Below the pieces are notes generated by a model. The model had not been told where the DNA came from. It saw nothing but the letters and a program-made list of their open reading frames with translations, and made no database searches. 64,000 bases of DNA from Oleidesulfovibrio sp964593925 (GTDB taxonomy: Bacteria; Desulfobacterota; Desulfovibrionia; Desulfovibrionales; Desulfovibrionaceae). The translations under genes were made by a program, and so were the position numbers. Location of the stretch: assembly GCA_964593925.1 (NCBI GenBank), contig CAZQKM010000001.1:1-64000 (forward strand), in the 5' to 3' direction. This document shows positions 47,368 through 56,049 of the stretch, in pieces. Every line of letters begins with the position of its first letter. The stretch's first letter is position 1.

Positions 47368-47873
47368 CTGAACCTCCTTACGCAGACCTCCGTTTGCAAT
47401 ATGGCCCGCGCCAGTCCTCTGTAATCAGTCCATTTACGATGTGTCTCTGCTTTCCGGCCCTGCTCTTGCCGAGGATCGAAATGTTTATCGCCCCGATGAA
47501 ACAGCGCCTGCTATATTCAGAGAGATCTTTCAGCAACATCACCAACACACTGCAATCTTCTACACCGACTTTTACCCGATATAGCGCACACAACCTAAAG
47601 GACCGGCCCCAGACTCCTTTCCCGTCCCTATAAAAAGGGAGGGGCACGCAACCGTATCCGTTGTAGATGCAGGCACTGCCACCGGTAAAACAAGTGGGTA
47701 TCTAGTTACACCAAAATGATTGTTAAAAAAAGCACATACCCGGAAAAAGTATGTGCTTGCATAGAAAATAACTTGTAATATACTGTTATAAAAAAATATT
47801 TTTCAAAGAAAACCACCTCTGCCAACGCTTGCCCCATACGCGGCATAAACAGCCCGCAAAGGCAAAGCGCCAG
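47368..47873. other. Intergenic region between mltG and the CBS gene
   Basis: About 500 bases with no recognisable gene. It holds the mltG terminator (47722-47758) and presumably the CBS-DASS promoter. No RNA gene or riboswitch was recognised. Confidence 0.55.
47722..47758 (-). terminator. Rho-independent terminator downstream of mltG
   Basis: On the minus strand, AAGCACATAC pairs with GTATGTGCTT (47758-47730) over a 9-base loop and is followed by a run of seven or more T. It lies about 115 bases after the mltG stop. Confidence 0.75.
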
Positions 47874-49007
47874 CTAGCGGCGCAATTGGTATCGACGCAC
47901 AGCGCTATTATGCTCAGGCAGCGTGCGGCTGAACTGATGCGAGCCATCACCGCGTGCCACAAAGTATAGGTAGGTATGCTCTTCAGGAGTAAGCGCTGCG
48001 GCAAGAGCCGCTAGTCCAGGAGAGCATATGGGGCCAGGAGGAAGGCCACCATGACGGTATGTATTATACAAATTGGAAGCATCCCTCAGGTGCTTACGGG
48101 TCAGGTTGCCATCAAATGTATCACCCAACCCATATATTGTAGTGGGGTCACACTGCAACAGCATGCCCCGGCGTAGACGAGCTGCGTACACTCCGGCAAT
48201 ACGCATGCGCTCAGAGGCAACGCCGGTTTCTTTTTCCACCAACGAGGCCAAAATAATCAGCCGGCCGAGCTTTTCTGGCGGGAGCAGAGCAGATACGGTA
48301 TTCGGAGTGTCCCCCTCAGGCCACAAAGTACGTACTTTGCGGTAGAACATGTCCACCATGATACTAGCCACGGCACGTGCCGCAGCCTTGTCCATTTTTT
48401 GCGGCCGTTGCAAAAGATATGTTTCAGGAAAAAGATATCCCTCGGCGCTACTGAAAGGAATCTTTTTGTCACGCAGAAACGCAGGATCGTGAATAACATC
48501 ACGAAAATCTTCATAGCGAGCAAAACCGCCCTGTTCCACCAGAGCAGCCACCTCCCACCATGGCTTACCTTCGGGCACCACCAACTTGTGCAACACCGGA
48601 GCCCCATATACCAGTTCATCCAGCACCCTTCCAGGCGTCCAGCCTGTGTGCACTCTAAACTCTCCAGCACGCACAGCCCCCACCTGCTTGCGGTATTTGC
48701 CCAGCAAAAGAAAGTTATTCACATTTGTAATAACACCAGCCTGTTTCAACTGGTGCGCAACTCGGACAAATGAAGTCCCTGGGCTGATGAGTATGACAAC
48801 CTCACTACCTGGCTGGTCAGGCGGCAGAGATAAAAAACGCCAAGCCTCAAACACACCGTATCCCGCTATAACCAGCAATACCGCCAGCAGCGCTCCCAAA
48901 GCAGTAGGCCATGTAGGCCGAGATTCCGGCCCATGCTCAATCTGCCCCTTGGAATCATCTGACCCCACAGGGCTCTCGGGTAGGTTATTTTCTGGATATA
49001 TATTCAT
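47874..49007 (-). CDS. mltG: Endolytic murein transglycosylase
   Basis: YceG-like protein of 377 residues. A cytoplasmic N-terminal tail is followed by one membrane segment at about 36-55, a LysM-like part and the catalytic domain. The catalytic glutamate is E258 in LASLVEKET, and the NTYRHGGLPPGPICSPG motif is complete. It cleaves nascent glycan strands and limits their length. Its ATG overlaps the ruvX stop (ATGA). Confidence 0.93.
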   Translation of the reverse strand: MNIYPENNLPESPVGSDDSKGQIEHGPESRPTWPTALGALLAVLLVIAGYGVFEAWRFLSLPPDQPGSEVVILISPGTSFVRVAHQLKQAGVITNVNNFLLLGKYRKQVGAVRAGEFRVHTGWTPGRVLDELVYGAPVLHKLVVPEGKPWWEVAALVEQGGFARYEDFRDVIHDPAFLRDKKIPFSSAEGYLFPETYLLQRPQKMDKAAARAVASIMVDMFYRKVRTLWPEGDTPNTVSALLPPEKLGRLIILASLVEKETGVASERMRIAGVYAARLRRGMLLQCDPTTIYGLGDTFDGNLTRKHLRDASNLYNTYRHGGLPPGPICSPGLAALAAALTPEEHTYLYFVARGDGSHQFSRTLPEHNSAVRRYQLRR

Positions 49008-49441
49008 GGTATGCTCACAGGAACACGCCGGGCTTCCGGCAGAGATAAAAACGATTCAAGGATGCGCACAGCCGCCTGTCGATCCACCACAGCCTCTCGT
49101 TCACGAAATGACAACCCAGCCTCCCGTAAGTCCACGTCCGCCTCAAAAGAGCTGAGTTCCTCTGGAACTAGATAGACCGGCAGCGTACACCTCCGTTGCA
49201 GTCGTGCCACAAAATTCCGTACCTGCCGTGTGATAAGTGTCTCTTGGCCGTTTTCCAGCAGCGGTAGCCCCACCACCAACGCGTACGGACACTCTTCTTC
49301 TATAACACCAAGCAGCTCGGCAAAAAACGCTGCACGCGTGTCCATAAGAATCGTCCTGCGCGGAAAAGCCATCATCCCGGCACCATCCGTTACCGCAATG
49401 CCGCTCCGCTTTGTTCCGTAATCTATGGCCAGATACTTCAC
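49004..49441 (-). CDS. ruvX: Putative pre-16S rRNA nuclease / Holliday junction resolvase YqgF
   Basis: RNase H-fold nuclease of 145 residues. It starts at a GTG, with AGGGTG upstream. The metal-binding residues of the family lie in LAIDYGTKRSG, in the PEELSSFEAD segment (Glu) and in VVDRQAAVRILESFL (Asp). It is translationally coupled with mltG, a pairing common in bacteria. Confidence 0.9.
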   Translation of the reverse strand: MKYLAIDYGTKRSGIAVTDGAGMMAFPRRTILMDTRAAFFAELLGVIEEECPYALVVGLPLLENGQETLITRQVRNFVARLQRRCTLPVYLVPEELSSFEADVDLREAGLSFREREAVVDRQAAVRILESFLSLPEARRVPVSIP

Positions 49442-49466
49442 CGTTCACACCCTGAACATGGTACAG

Positions 49467-52400
49467 TCAATTGTCCACATCCACCACACGCACAGGAGCA
49501 GTTGCAGAAGCATTCAGCCGCTTGCGCCAGGCACTCCGCCAGTCTACGCCACCTTCGGCCTCTGCCAGCCACTCCACGGTATGCAATACCGGGCGCTTGT
49601 CCTTTTCTTGCATAAGAATCCGGCTAAGCCCAACTTTACACGAGGGACACCCGGTTACAACAGGTACCCCACTGTCATATGGTGCAAGATCTACCATAAG
49701 GCGCGCCCTTTTACGCTGACGCAAACGATTGTATATGGCCGGACTGGTCATGGCCCCCATGCCCGATTCGCCGCAACACCCCGGACTCATGGCAACGTCG
49801 GCACCAGTGAACTCCGCCAGTGCCGCACGGTACATTTCGCCGGCTTTACCCTTGTTCGCTCCTACCCACGCAGCATGGCACGATGCGTGGTATAAAATGC
49901 GCTGCCCCTGAGCAAACACTCTGGCCGGCAGCCTGCCCACAAGCCATTGGACTAAATCCTGGTGTCCCAGTTCGCCCCCAGGCTGCCCTGCAAGACCGTA
50001 TCGCGCAATGGCATCGCGGCATGAACCGCATGCGGTAATAAGATGTGAAACTGCAAGCCCATGCTCTGTGGCCTGTGCCATTACAGCACGTAGCGCTTCA
50101 ATGGTACGCTCACGATTAGAGGTAAACTGTCCCCCCTGTCCCGCAGCCAGCAGCGGATATCCACAGCACATGTGCTTTGGCGGCATGACCACTGCAACAC
50201 CGGACCGAAGCAACAGCATGAGGCCTGCAAGACCGATGCTGCGGTAAAACAGGCTTCCCCCACAGCCAGGAAAATAGAACACTGCCTCCACGTTTTTTTC
50301 GCCGTCCCTCGCCATACCAGCAGGCATGAACATGGAACCCTTTTCTAATTTTAACGCTTCATGCAAATTCTGATAGCCAAGCTCAGGGCCAGGAGCCGAA
50401 AAAAGTGGATTTTCCATACGCTGCCGCCAGCCCGCAGGCACAAGGCCTAGTACCTTGTTCTGCATCTGCTGGCCAAATGCTGCGACTTTTGCAGCCCTTG
50501 GCACACGGGAAGCGGGCTCAAGGGCAAGGTATGTCAATACTCTACTCTTGATAGGGTGAAAACCGCTATTTTCCTCTTCCACAAACGAACGCAGATGCAA
50601 TGCTACATCCGAAGAATTAATTTTTACCGGGCACACGGCCATGCATTTACCACAGCCGGTACAATGCTCCATGAGGCGATTAAGCGCGGCCATAAGTGTC
50701 GCATCAGGCTTGCCTTTGTTCGCCTGCGAGTAATAAATAGCCTCGATTAACGCCCCCAGGCTGATATTCTTATTCCGTGGGTGGTGCTGCAAGCCCTGCT
50801 CGGGATAAAACATGGGACAGACATTTTTACACTTGCCGCAACGCGTACATACCTGGATACTGGTTAACAGGCTTATAAGCCGCTCTTTATCAGGCAGCCC
50901 GCTACCCCCAATATCCTGGATAAGTCTGTTAAACGAAAACGTGAATGGCTTTACCGGCGTTTCATACTGAGTCAGTTTGGCAGGATTGAGAATATTACGG
51001 GGATCAACAAGGTCTTTGTACTCCTTAAGATCCTCCATCTTGTCCTGCGGCAAAAACTTAATCTTGGTTATGCCTATGCCATGCTCGCCGGAAACTTCTC
51101 CGTCCATCTCCTGGGCCTTGGCCATAACACGCTCTGCCACCACCTCAGCATTGTGCAACATAAACGCGTTATTGGAGTCCACCGGAATATTCACATGGCA
51201 ATTCCCGTCTCCCGCATGCATGTGGTTGGCCACCACAATACGTGTTGCCAGCATTTCTGCGACAATATGTTCCAGCTTTTTACGCAGAGCAGGGTACTGT
51301 TTTTGTAGCTGTACAAAAAAATCCGTAGCAAAAGTGAGCATCTCCTGATCAGAAATCTCGGAAAATGGCACCTTGCCCTGCGCCACTCGGGAAGCATACG
51401 AAAAGGCCTTGTTAAACGCCTTGTCCTCCATCGGCATGCCCTGCAGTCTGCCTGCCTCTTGCAAGGCAACACGAAAGGCCTGCGCCGTGCATTCAAGATT
51501 CAGCTGCTCAAGAAACAATGAAAAATCTGGTATGCTATCAATGGGGATGACAATATCCTCATTGATCTTAAAGCCCGAAGTCCGCCGTGCAATGGCCGAA
51601 AGCCTGTGCCTGTCCTCCCAGAACAACTCAGCCTCCTTGCTGTCCTTGGCCGCAAAAACATCCACGTTATCATACTGCTCGCAGATCTCCACGACATCTC
51701 GCACAGCCTGTTCCAAGACATCCACGGTATTACTATCAAATTGCAAAATGAGCACCGATATGGGCGCCCCTTCGTACCGTGCAGACTTCTTCTGGTATTC
51801 AATGGCTTCCACGTACTTGGAACCGAACTCCTCAAGTGCGGAAAGCTTGACCAGGTCACCTTTGCTACGGATGTCATCGCGCAAAGCAACAACCTGCTTG
51901 ATCACCAGCATGGCGTTATGCATGGTACGGCCAAAAAATTCTAACACCAGCACACGGGAATGCTCTTGTGTGGGGTACAACACAAAACACGCCTCGGTGA
52001 TAATGCCGTCAACGCCTTCTTTTTGTACACCGGGCAGACCACCAAGGGTTTTGTTCGTTACATCCTTGCCAAGGCCGGCCTTGCGTATCTGGTCGCCGCG
52101 CAAAGATACAACCTTACGTACGCCACCGCTTACATCACGCACTTCAAAAACCGCTGTTTCATCCGTCATAATCTTATGCCGCGGGTGATCCTTGCGCGCA
52201 ACGTCAATGATCTCCCCGGTGGGGGTAACCATGCGGTAGCTGAGAAGGTTGTCCAAAGTGGTACCGTATTCAAAGGCAAATGGTCCGCCGGAATTTTCTG
52301 AAACGTTTCCTCCGATGGTTGAGGCGGTTTTGGATGCCGGGTCTACAGTAAACAGCAGACCCTTTTGACGGGCCGCATCAATGGCATCAGCGGTAATCAC

Positions 52401-53030
52401 CCCAGCCTCACTACATAACACCATGGCATCATTATCCACGTGCTTGATACGTGAGAGTTTCTGCAGACTCATGACCACCGTACGTTTGCGAGCAGGAATG
52501 GCTCCTCCCGTCAGCCCCGAACCGCCACCCCGCGGAATAAGCGCAAACTTCATCTCATTGGCAAGACGCACCACAGAGCTGACCTGCTCGGAAGAAGAAG
52601 GCGAAACAACCAACAACGGCAGCTCCATACGCAAATCTGTTGCGTCGGTAGAGCTTTCCACCAGTGCATGGGGCTGTACACTGACATTGTCTTTGGGTAA
52701 CACCTGCAAAAGAGCTTTTATCAGATCTTGTCGATATTCCATGTCCGCGTCATATGCGCTCCAAAACATGGTCATGCCTTCAGCCAGCGAATTGGCATAA
52801 TGATGGGCCAAGGCGGGAGACGCTTTTTCCCATTTTTCGCGTACACTGGCCCGCACTGTGGCGGCATCAATAAATGGATTGTAGCGGACAAGAAACAACT
52901 CTTCGGCCAGCTCCATGGACAACGCACGCACAGCTTCTGGCCAGTCTTCAAAATCATCAAGGGGAATCCGCAATACCCTGTGTACCAAAAATTCCGACGA
53001 AATGGATATATGGGGGCCTTTATGCGGCAT
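49467..53030 (-). CDS. Fused FAD/iron-sulfur oxidoreductase (GlcD-GlcF type)
   Basis: Very large protein of 1187 residues. Residues ~130-350 form a PCMH-type FAD-binding domain (LIPRGGGSGLTGGA), followed by an FAD-oxidase C-terminal domain (around HMHAGDGNCHVNIPV and GEVSGEHGIGITK). Two [4Fe-4S] ferredoxin motifs follow: CTRCGKCKNVCP and CTGCGKCMAVCP. The last part has two CCG-type cysteine domains (CCGYPLLAAGQ; PGCCGESGMGAM) as in GlcF, LldE and HdrB. The family oxidises 2-hydroxyacids such as D-lactate or glycolate and passes electrons to a membrane or thiol acceptor. Substrate here is unknown. Single gene, no recognisable operon partners. Confidence 0.9.
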   Translation of the reverse strand: MPHKGPHISISSEFLVHRVLRIPLDDFEDWPEAVRALSMELAEELFLVRYNPFIDAATVRASVREKWEKASPALAHHYANSLAEGMTMFWSAYDADMEYRQDLIKALLQVLPKDNVSVQPHALVESSTDATDLRMELPLLVVSPSSSEQVSSVVRLANEMKFALIPRGGGSGLTGGAIPARKRTVVMSLQKLSRIKHVDNDAMVLCSEAGVITADAIDAARQKGLLFTVDPASKTASTIGGNVSENSGGPFAFEYGTTLDNLLSYRMVTPTGEIIDVARKDHPRHKIMTDETAVFEVRDVSGGVRKVVSLRGDQIRKAGLGKDVTNKTLGGLPGVQKEGVDGIITEACFVLYPTQEHSRVLVLEFFGRTMHNAMLVIKQVVALRDDIRSKGDLVKLSALEEFGSKYVEAIEYQKKSARYEGAPISVLILQFDSNTVDVLEQAVRDVVEICEQYDNVDVFAAKDSKEAELFWEDRHRLSAIARRTSGFKINEDIVIPIDSIPDFSLFLEQLNLECTAQAFRVALQEAGRLQGMPMEDKAFNKAFSYASRVAQGKVPFSEISDQEMLTFATDFFVQLQKQYPALRKKLEHIVAEMLATRIVVANHMHAGDGNCHVNIPVDSNNAFMLHNAEVVAERVMAKAQEMDGEVSGEHGIGITKIKFLPQDKMEDLKEYKDLVDPRNILNPAKLTQYETPVKPFTFSFNRLIQDIGGSGLPDKERLISLLTSIQVCTRCGKCKNVCPMFYPEQGLQHHPRNKNISLGALIEAIYYSQANKGKPDATLMAALNRLMEHCTGCGKCMAVCPVKINSSDVALHLRSFVEEENSGFHPIKSRVLTYLALEPASRVPRAAKVAAFGQQMQNKVLGLVPAGWRQRMENPLFSAPGPELGYQNLHEALKLEKGSMFMPAGMARDGEKNVEAVFYFPGCGGSLFYRSIGLAGLMLLLRSGVAVVMPPKHMCCGYPLLAAGQGGQFTSNRERTIEALRAVMAQATEHGLAVSHLITACGSCRDAIARYGLAGQPGGELGHQDLVQWLVGRLPARVFAQGQRILYHASCHAAWVGANKGKAGEMYRAALAEFTGADVAMSPGCCGESGMGAMTSPAIYNRLRQRKRARLMVDLAPYDSGVPVVTGCPSCKVGLSRILMQEKDKRPVLHTVEWLAEAEGGVDWRSAWRKRLNASATAPVRVVDVDN

Positions 53031-53217
53031 GGGTGGTCACATCCTCACGTTAGCGTTGTACTCTGAGCCCTACTGCATAGACGCTCATGGGCCGCTTGGC
53101 AAGCCGTTAACCTGCCAGAACACCACAGGCATCTTTTACCACAAGAGTCTACGGACTTGCCACGCATCGCGCTGTAGGCTACCCCTCAACAAATATCATA
53201 TGCTTTTCGGAGTTCCC

Positions 53218-54195
53218 ATGCATCAAATAGTCGTTTACCTTGCAGCCAAAGGTTTTACCACCGAGCTACTGCACGAATTGGACCTTGCCGGTGTCCGTGT
53301 GCAAGAAGTCCGCCATAGACTAGTCCTTGCCCATGGGCCGGCCATTCATGCTGCATGGGCGCAAAACATCTGGTTGCAACCGGTCTTTTTACCCATTCGC
53401 TCCATCAATGATGCCGCAATACAGCTGGCATCCATCCAACGCAACTGGGTTTTGTGCGATGCTGACAAAGCCCCAGGCCGAGCCAGGCTCATCCAGGGTC
53501 GGCTTCCTCATGTCTCGGCAAAGCCTCTTGCCTTTGGCGCAGCCCTCCCCTCTGCCCCGCTAGGCGCATGGACACTATGGCAGCCAGATCTTGTCCTTGC
53601 CTCTGCCCGCTGCTCCAGCCCTTTTGCCGATGGCATTGCACGCTTTATTGAAAACAAGGCAACCCCACCCACACGCGCCTACTTGAAGCTTTGGGAAGTA
53701 TTTACCCTGCTGGGAATCCGCCCCCGCCAAGGAGAGCTGTGCCTTGATCTAGGTAGCAGCCCAGGGGGATGGAGTTGGGTACTGGCTCATTGCGGTGCCC
53801 GTGTTTTCAGCGTAGATAAGGCAGAACCAGCACCGCATATCGCCGCTCACCCTAACGTCACCTTTTGCAAAGGCAGCGCCTTTGCCATTGACCCCCGCCA
53901 TGTAGGTACCATTGACTGGCTCTGCTGCGACGTCATCTGCTACCCGGAAAAACTGCTCTCCATGGTCCACAGATGGCTGACACTTGGCCAGGTACATAAC
54001 TTCATTTGCACCCTGAAGTTTCAAGGCCAGACGGATCACAACACTGCGCAACAGTTCGCGGCCATTCCTCACTCACGGCTCATGCACCTTGCATGCAACA
54101 GGCACGAACTCACATGGATACGCCTGGCCCCCCCTTCGCATATTCATGCTACTTCTGACTTTGGGGCACCCAGCTGCCATGCCCTCCTTGCTTAG
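53218..54195 (+). CDS. RlmM-like 2'-O-ribose methyltransferase
   Basis: Protein of 325 residues with an N-terminal RNA-binding-like part and a C-terminal FtsJ-type methyltransferase domain. The SAM-binding motif DLGSSPGGW is at 177-185. A K-D-K-E catalytic tetrad of rRNA 2'-O-methyltransferases can be placed at K157, D238, K267 and E297. RlmM methylates C2498 of 23S rRNA, and similarity to it is my best guess. The ATG at 53218 has CGGAG upstream; the frame is open much further upstream, but that part overlaps the neighbouring oxidoreductase gene on the other strand. Confidence 0.75.
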   Translation: MHQIVVYLAAKGFTTELLHELDLAGVRVQEVRHRLVLAHGPAIHAAWAQNIWLQPVFLPIRSINDAAIQLASIQRNWVLCDADKAPGRARLIQGRLPHVSAKPLAFGAALPSAPLGAWTLWQPDLVLASARCSSPFADGIARFIENKATPPTRAYLKLWEVFTLLGIRPRQGELCLDLGSSPGGWSWVLAHCGARVFSVDKAEPAPHIAAHPNVTFCKGSAFAIDPRHVGTIDWLCCDVICYPEKLLSMVHRWLTLGQVHNFICTLKFQGQTDHNTAQQFAAIPHSRLMHLACNRHELTWIRLAPPSHIHATSDFGAPSCHALLA

Positions 54196-54350
54196 CACCA
54201 TTCGCCCAGATGCCCCTGTCTGTATTACCTCCTCCATGGCCGGAACCTCGAGGGGACCTTTACTCCTGTCTCCAGCACATCCAACCTCCATGTATCTCAT
54301 GCCATATGTCCCCTGCGGCATGGCGGCTCACTCAGTAGCGACTCTATATA

Positions 54351-54372
54351 TTTTACATTCAATATTGTAAAA
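54351..54372. promoter_or_regulatory. AT-rich inverted repeat upstream of mucR
   Basis: TTTTACA (54351-54357) and TGTAAAA (54366-54372) flank an 8-base centre, inside an AT-rich stretch. It lies about 100 bases before the mucR start. MucR/Ros proteins bind AT-rich sites and often repress their own gene, so it may be an autoregulatory operator. Confidence 0.45.
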
Positions 54373-54470
54373 AAATATATTTCCTGTATGATGTACCATC
54401 AAGGAAAAATGAGATAGGCTTGCTATAATATTTCTTATAATGGTATACCCTGCCCAATAAAGGAGTTCTT

Positions 54471-54863
54471 ATGGACGAAACACTTAAGCAAGCACTGGAA
54501 ATTGTAAAAGCCCAAGCCAGCGTACGCACTATGACGGAAGAAGAAATAAGCTCCATGGTGCTCAAGCTTTCCCGAAGTATCCAGCAACTTACTGTCGGCC
54601 CTACTGAACCACAAGAAGACATACCTGCAATGGATATCGCAAAGGCCATAAAAGAAAAGTCCATCGCTTGTCTTGAATGTGGTAAAACCTTTAAAATTCT
54701 CACACGCAAGCATCTTGCAATCCATGAACTCAGCCCTGAAGAATATCGTGAAAAGTGGGGCTACAAGAAAAATATGCCGCTGGTTTGTAAATCATTGCAG
54801 CGGGAACGCCGCAAAAAAATGAAAGATATGAAACTCTGGGAAAAACGGAAGAAAAAAGCCTAA
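54471..54863 (+). CDS. MucR/Ros-family transcriptional regulator
   Basis: DNA-binding protein of 130 residues. The C-terminal part carries a C2H2-type zinc site C67-x2-C70-x10-H81-x3-H85, followed by the family motif LSPEEYREKWGYKKNMPLV. The last ~25 residues are strongly basic. The N-terminal ~45 residues probably mediate oligomerisation. MucR proteins are widespread H-NS-like silencers of surface, motility and cell-cycle genes in Alphaproteobacteria and also occur in Desulfovibrio. AAGGAG lies upstream of the ATG. The gene is preceded by an AT-rich region with an inverted repeat and followed by a strong hairpin. Confidence 0.9.
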   Translation: MDETLKQALEIVKAQASVRTMTEEEISSMVLKLSRSIQQLTVGPTEPQEDIPAMDIAKAIKEKSIACLECGKTFKILTRKHLAIHELSPEEYREKWGYKKNMPLVCKSLQRERRKKMKDMKLWEKRKKKA

Positions 54864-54899
54864 CTCTTGTAATACATAAAAACTGCCTATGGCATTTCT

Positions 54900-54941
54900 G
54901 TACCCCTCCACAACTGCTTTTGTTATCGTGTGGAGGGGTAC
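54900..54941 (+). terminator. Hairpin terminator after mucR
   Basis: Perfect 13-base stem, GTACCCCTCCACA with its complement, and a 16-base loop, 36 bases after the stop. The following bases are moderately T-rich (CCTGTTTGTATT). Confidence 0.6.
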
Positions 54942-55037
54942 CCTGTTTGTATTCGCAAAATTTCTGACCTGCGCCCAACTGTTATGGACAATCTGCACAA
55001 GGCGGAGTACAGCAGTTCGACTCTCTGGAGGTTGCCC

Positions 55038-55958
55038 ATGCCCGCAGGCCGTATCCTTCCCACTCTAGCACTACTGCTGACAGTACTACTCTGGAGTAGT
55101 TCTTTCATCGCCATGAAAGTAGCCGTTACAGCCCTTGACCCCATGCTGGTAATGTTTGGTCGCATGCTTACTGCAAGCCTGTGCTTTACGTGTTGCTGGC
55201 CTTCGCTACGCCGGGTGTCTTACAAGCGGGGAGACTGGAAGCCGTTGCTTTTCATGGCACTATGCGAACCTTGCGCATATTTTGTTTTCGAGGCCTATGC
55301 CTTGCTGTATACGTCTGCGTCACAGGCAGGCATGGTCGTGGCAACCATGCCGTTGTTTGTGGCCATGGCAGCATTTGTGTTCTTAAATGAACGCCTTCCC
55401 AAATCGGCATGGAGCGGTTTTGTGCTGGCCCTTGCAGGCGTTGTCTGGCTGACACTGGCCGGCAACGCCACAGAACATGCTGCTAATCCTGCTTTGGGCA
55501 ACCTGCTTGAATGTCTTGCCATGATCAGCGCCACCGGGTACGTGATCACAGCCAAATACCTCTCCCGCCGGTATCCCCCGCTGTACCTGACAGCAGTGCA
55601 GGCGTTTGTGGGTATGGTGTTTTTTATGCCACTTGCCTTCAGACCCGGTGTGCCCCTGCCTGATACGCTTCCCCTCACGCCCGTACTGGCCATTATTTAC
55701 TTGGGCGCGGCCGTATCACTGGTCGCCTATGGTTGCTATAATTATAGCGTCTCAAAAATGCCTGCTGGGCAGGCGTCAGCCTTCATCAACCTGATCCCTG
55801 TGGTGACCTTGATTATGGGCCAAGCTATACTGCATGAATCGTTTACCTCCGTGCAATACCTTGCTGCTACCACGGTCCTGCTTGGTGTTGTCATCAGCCA
55901 GCGCGGCAAGGCTCCAGACCCCCATGACCCGGGGCATATAGAGTCGGGCGTACAATAA
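55038..55958 (+). CDS. EamA/DMT-family transporter
   Basis: Membrane protein of 306 residues with ten hydrophobic segments arranged as two EamA repeats (about 8-140 and 155-292). Motifs typical of the family are seen in LLWSSSFIAMKVAV and the FLNERLPKSAW loop. Such proteins export amino acids or other metabolites; substrate unknown. The ATG at 55038 has GGAGG eight bases upstream. Convergent with flgE, 91 bases apart. Confidence 0.88.
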   Translation: MPAGRILPTLALLLTVLLWSSSFIAMKVAVTALDPMLVMFGRMLTASLCFTCCWPSLRRVSYKRGDWKPLLFMALCEPCAYFVFEAYALLYTSASQAGMVVATMPLFVAMAAFVFLNERLPKSAWSGFVLALAGVVWLTLAGNATEHAANPALGNLLECLAMISATGYVITAKYLSRRYPPLYLTAVQAFVGMVFFMPLAFRPGVPLPDTLPLTPVLAIIYLGAAVSLVAYGCYNYSVSKMPAGQASAFINLIPVVTLIMGQAILHESFTSVQYLAATTVLLGVVISQRGKAPDPHDPGHIESGVQ

Positions 55959-56049
55959 AACTTTCTTGTATCGCTCATCAACCGCATCCAATCTCAAATT
56001 TTTATTCAAAAAAATCAACCCGATCCTTGCTCAGCCCCCTGCATATAAG

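Noticed and set aside
55005..55035. tRNA T-loop-like sequence (AGTTCGACTCT) before the EamA gene
   Set aside because: The flanking bases cannot form the T-arm stem, and no acceptor, D or anticodon arm is found.
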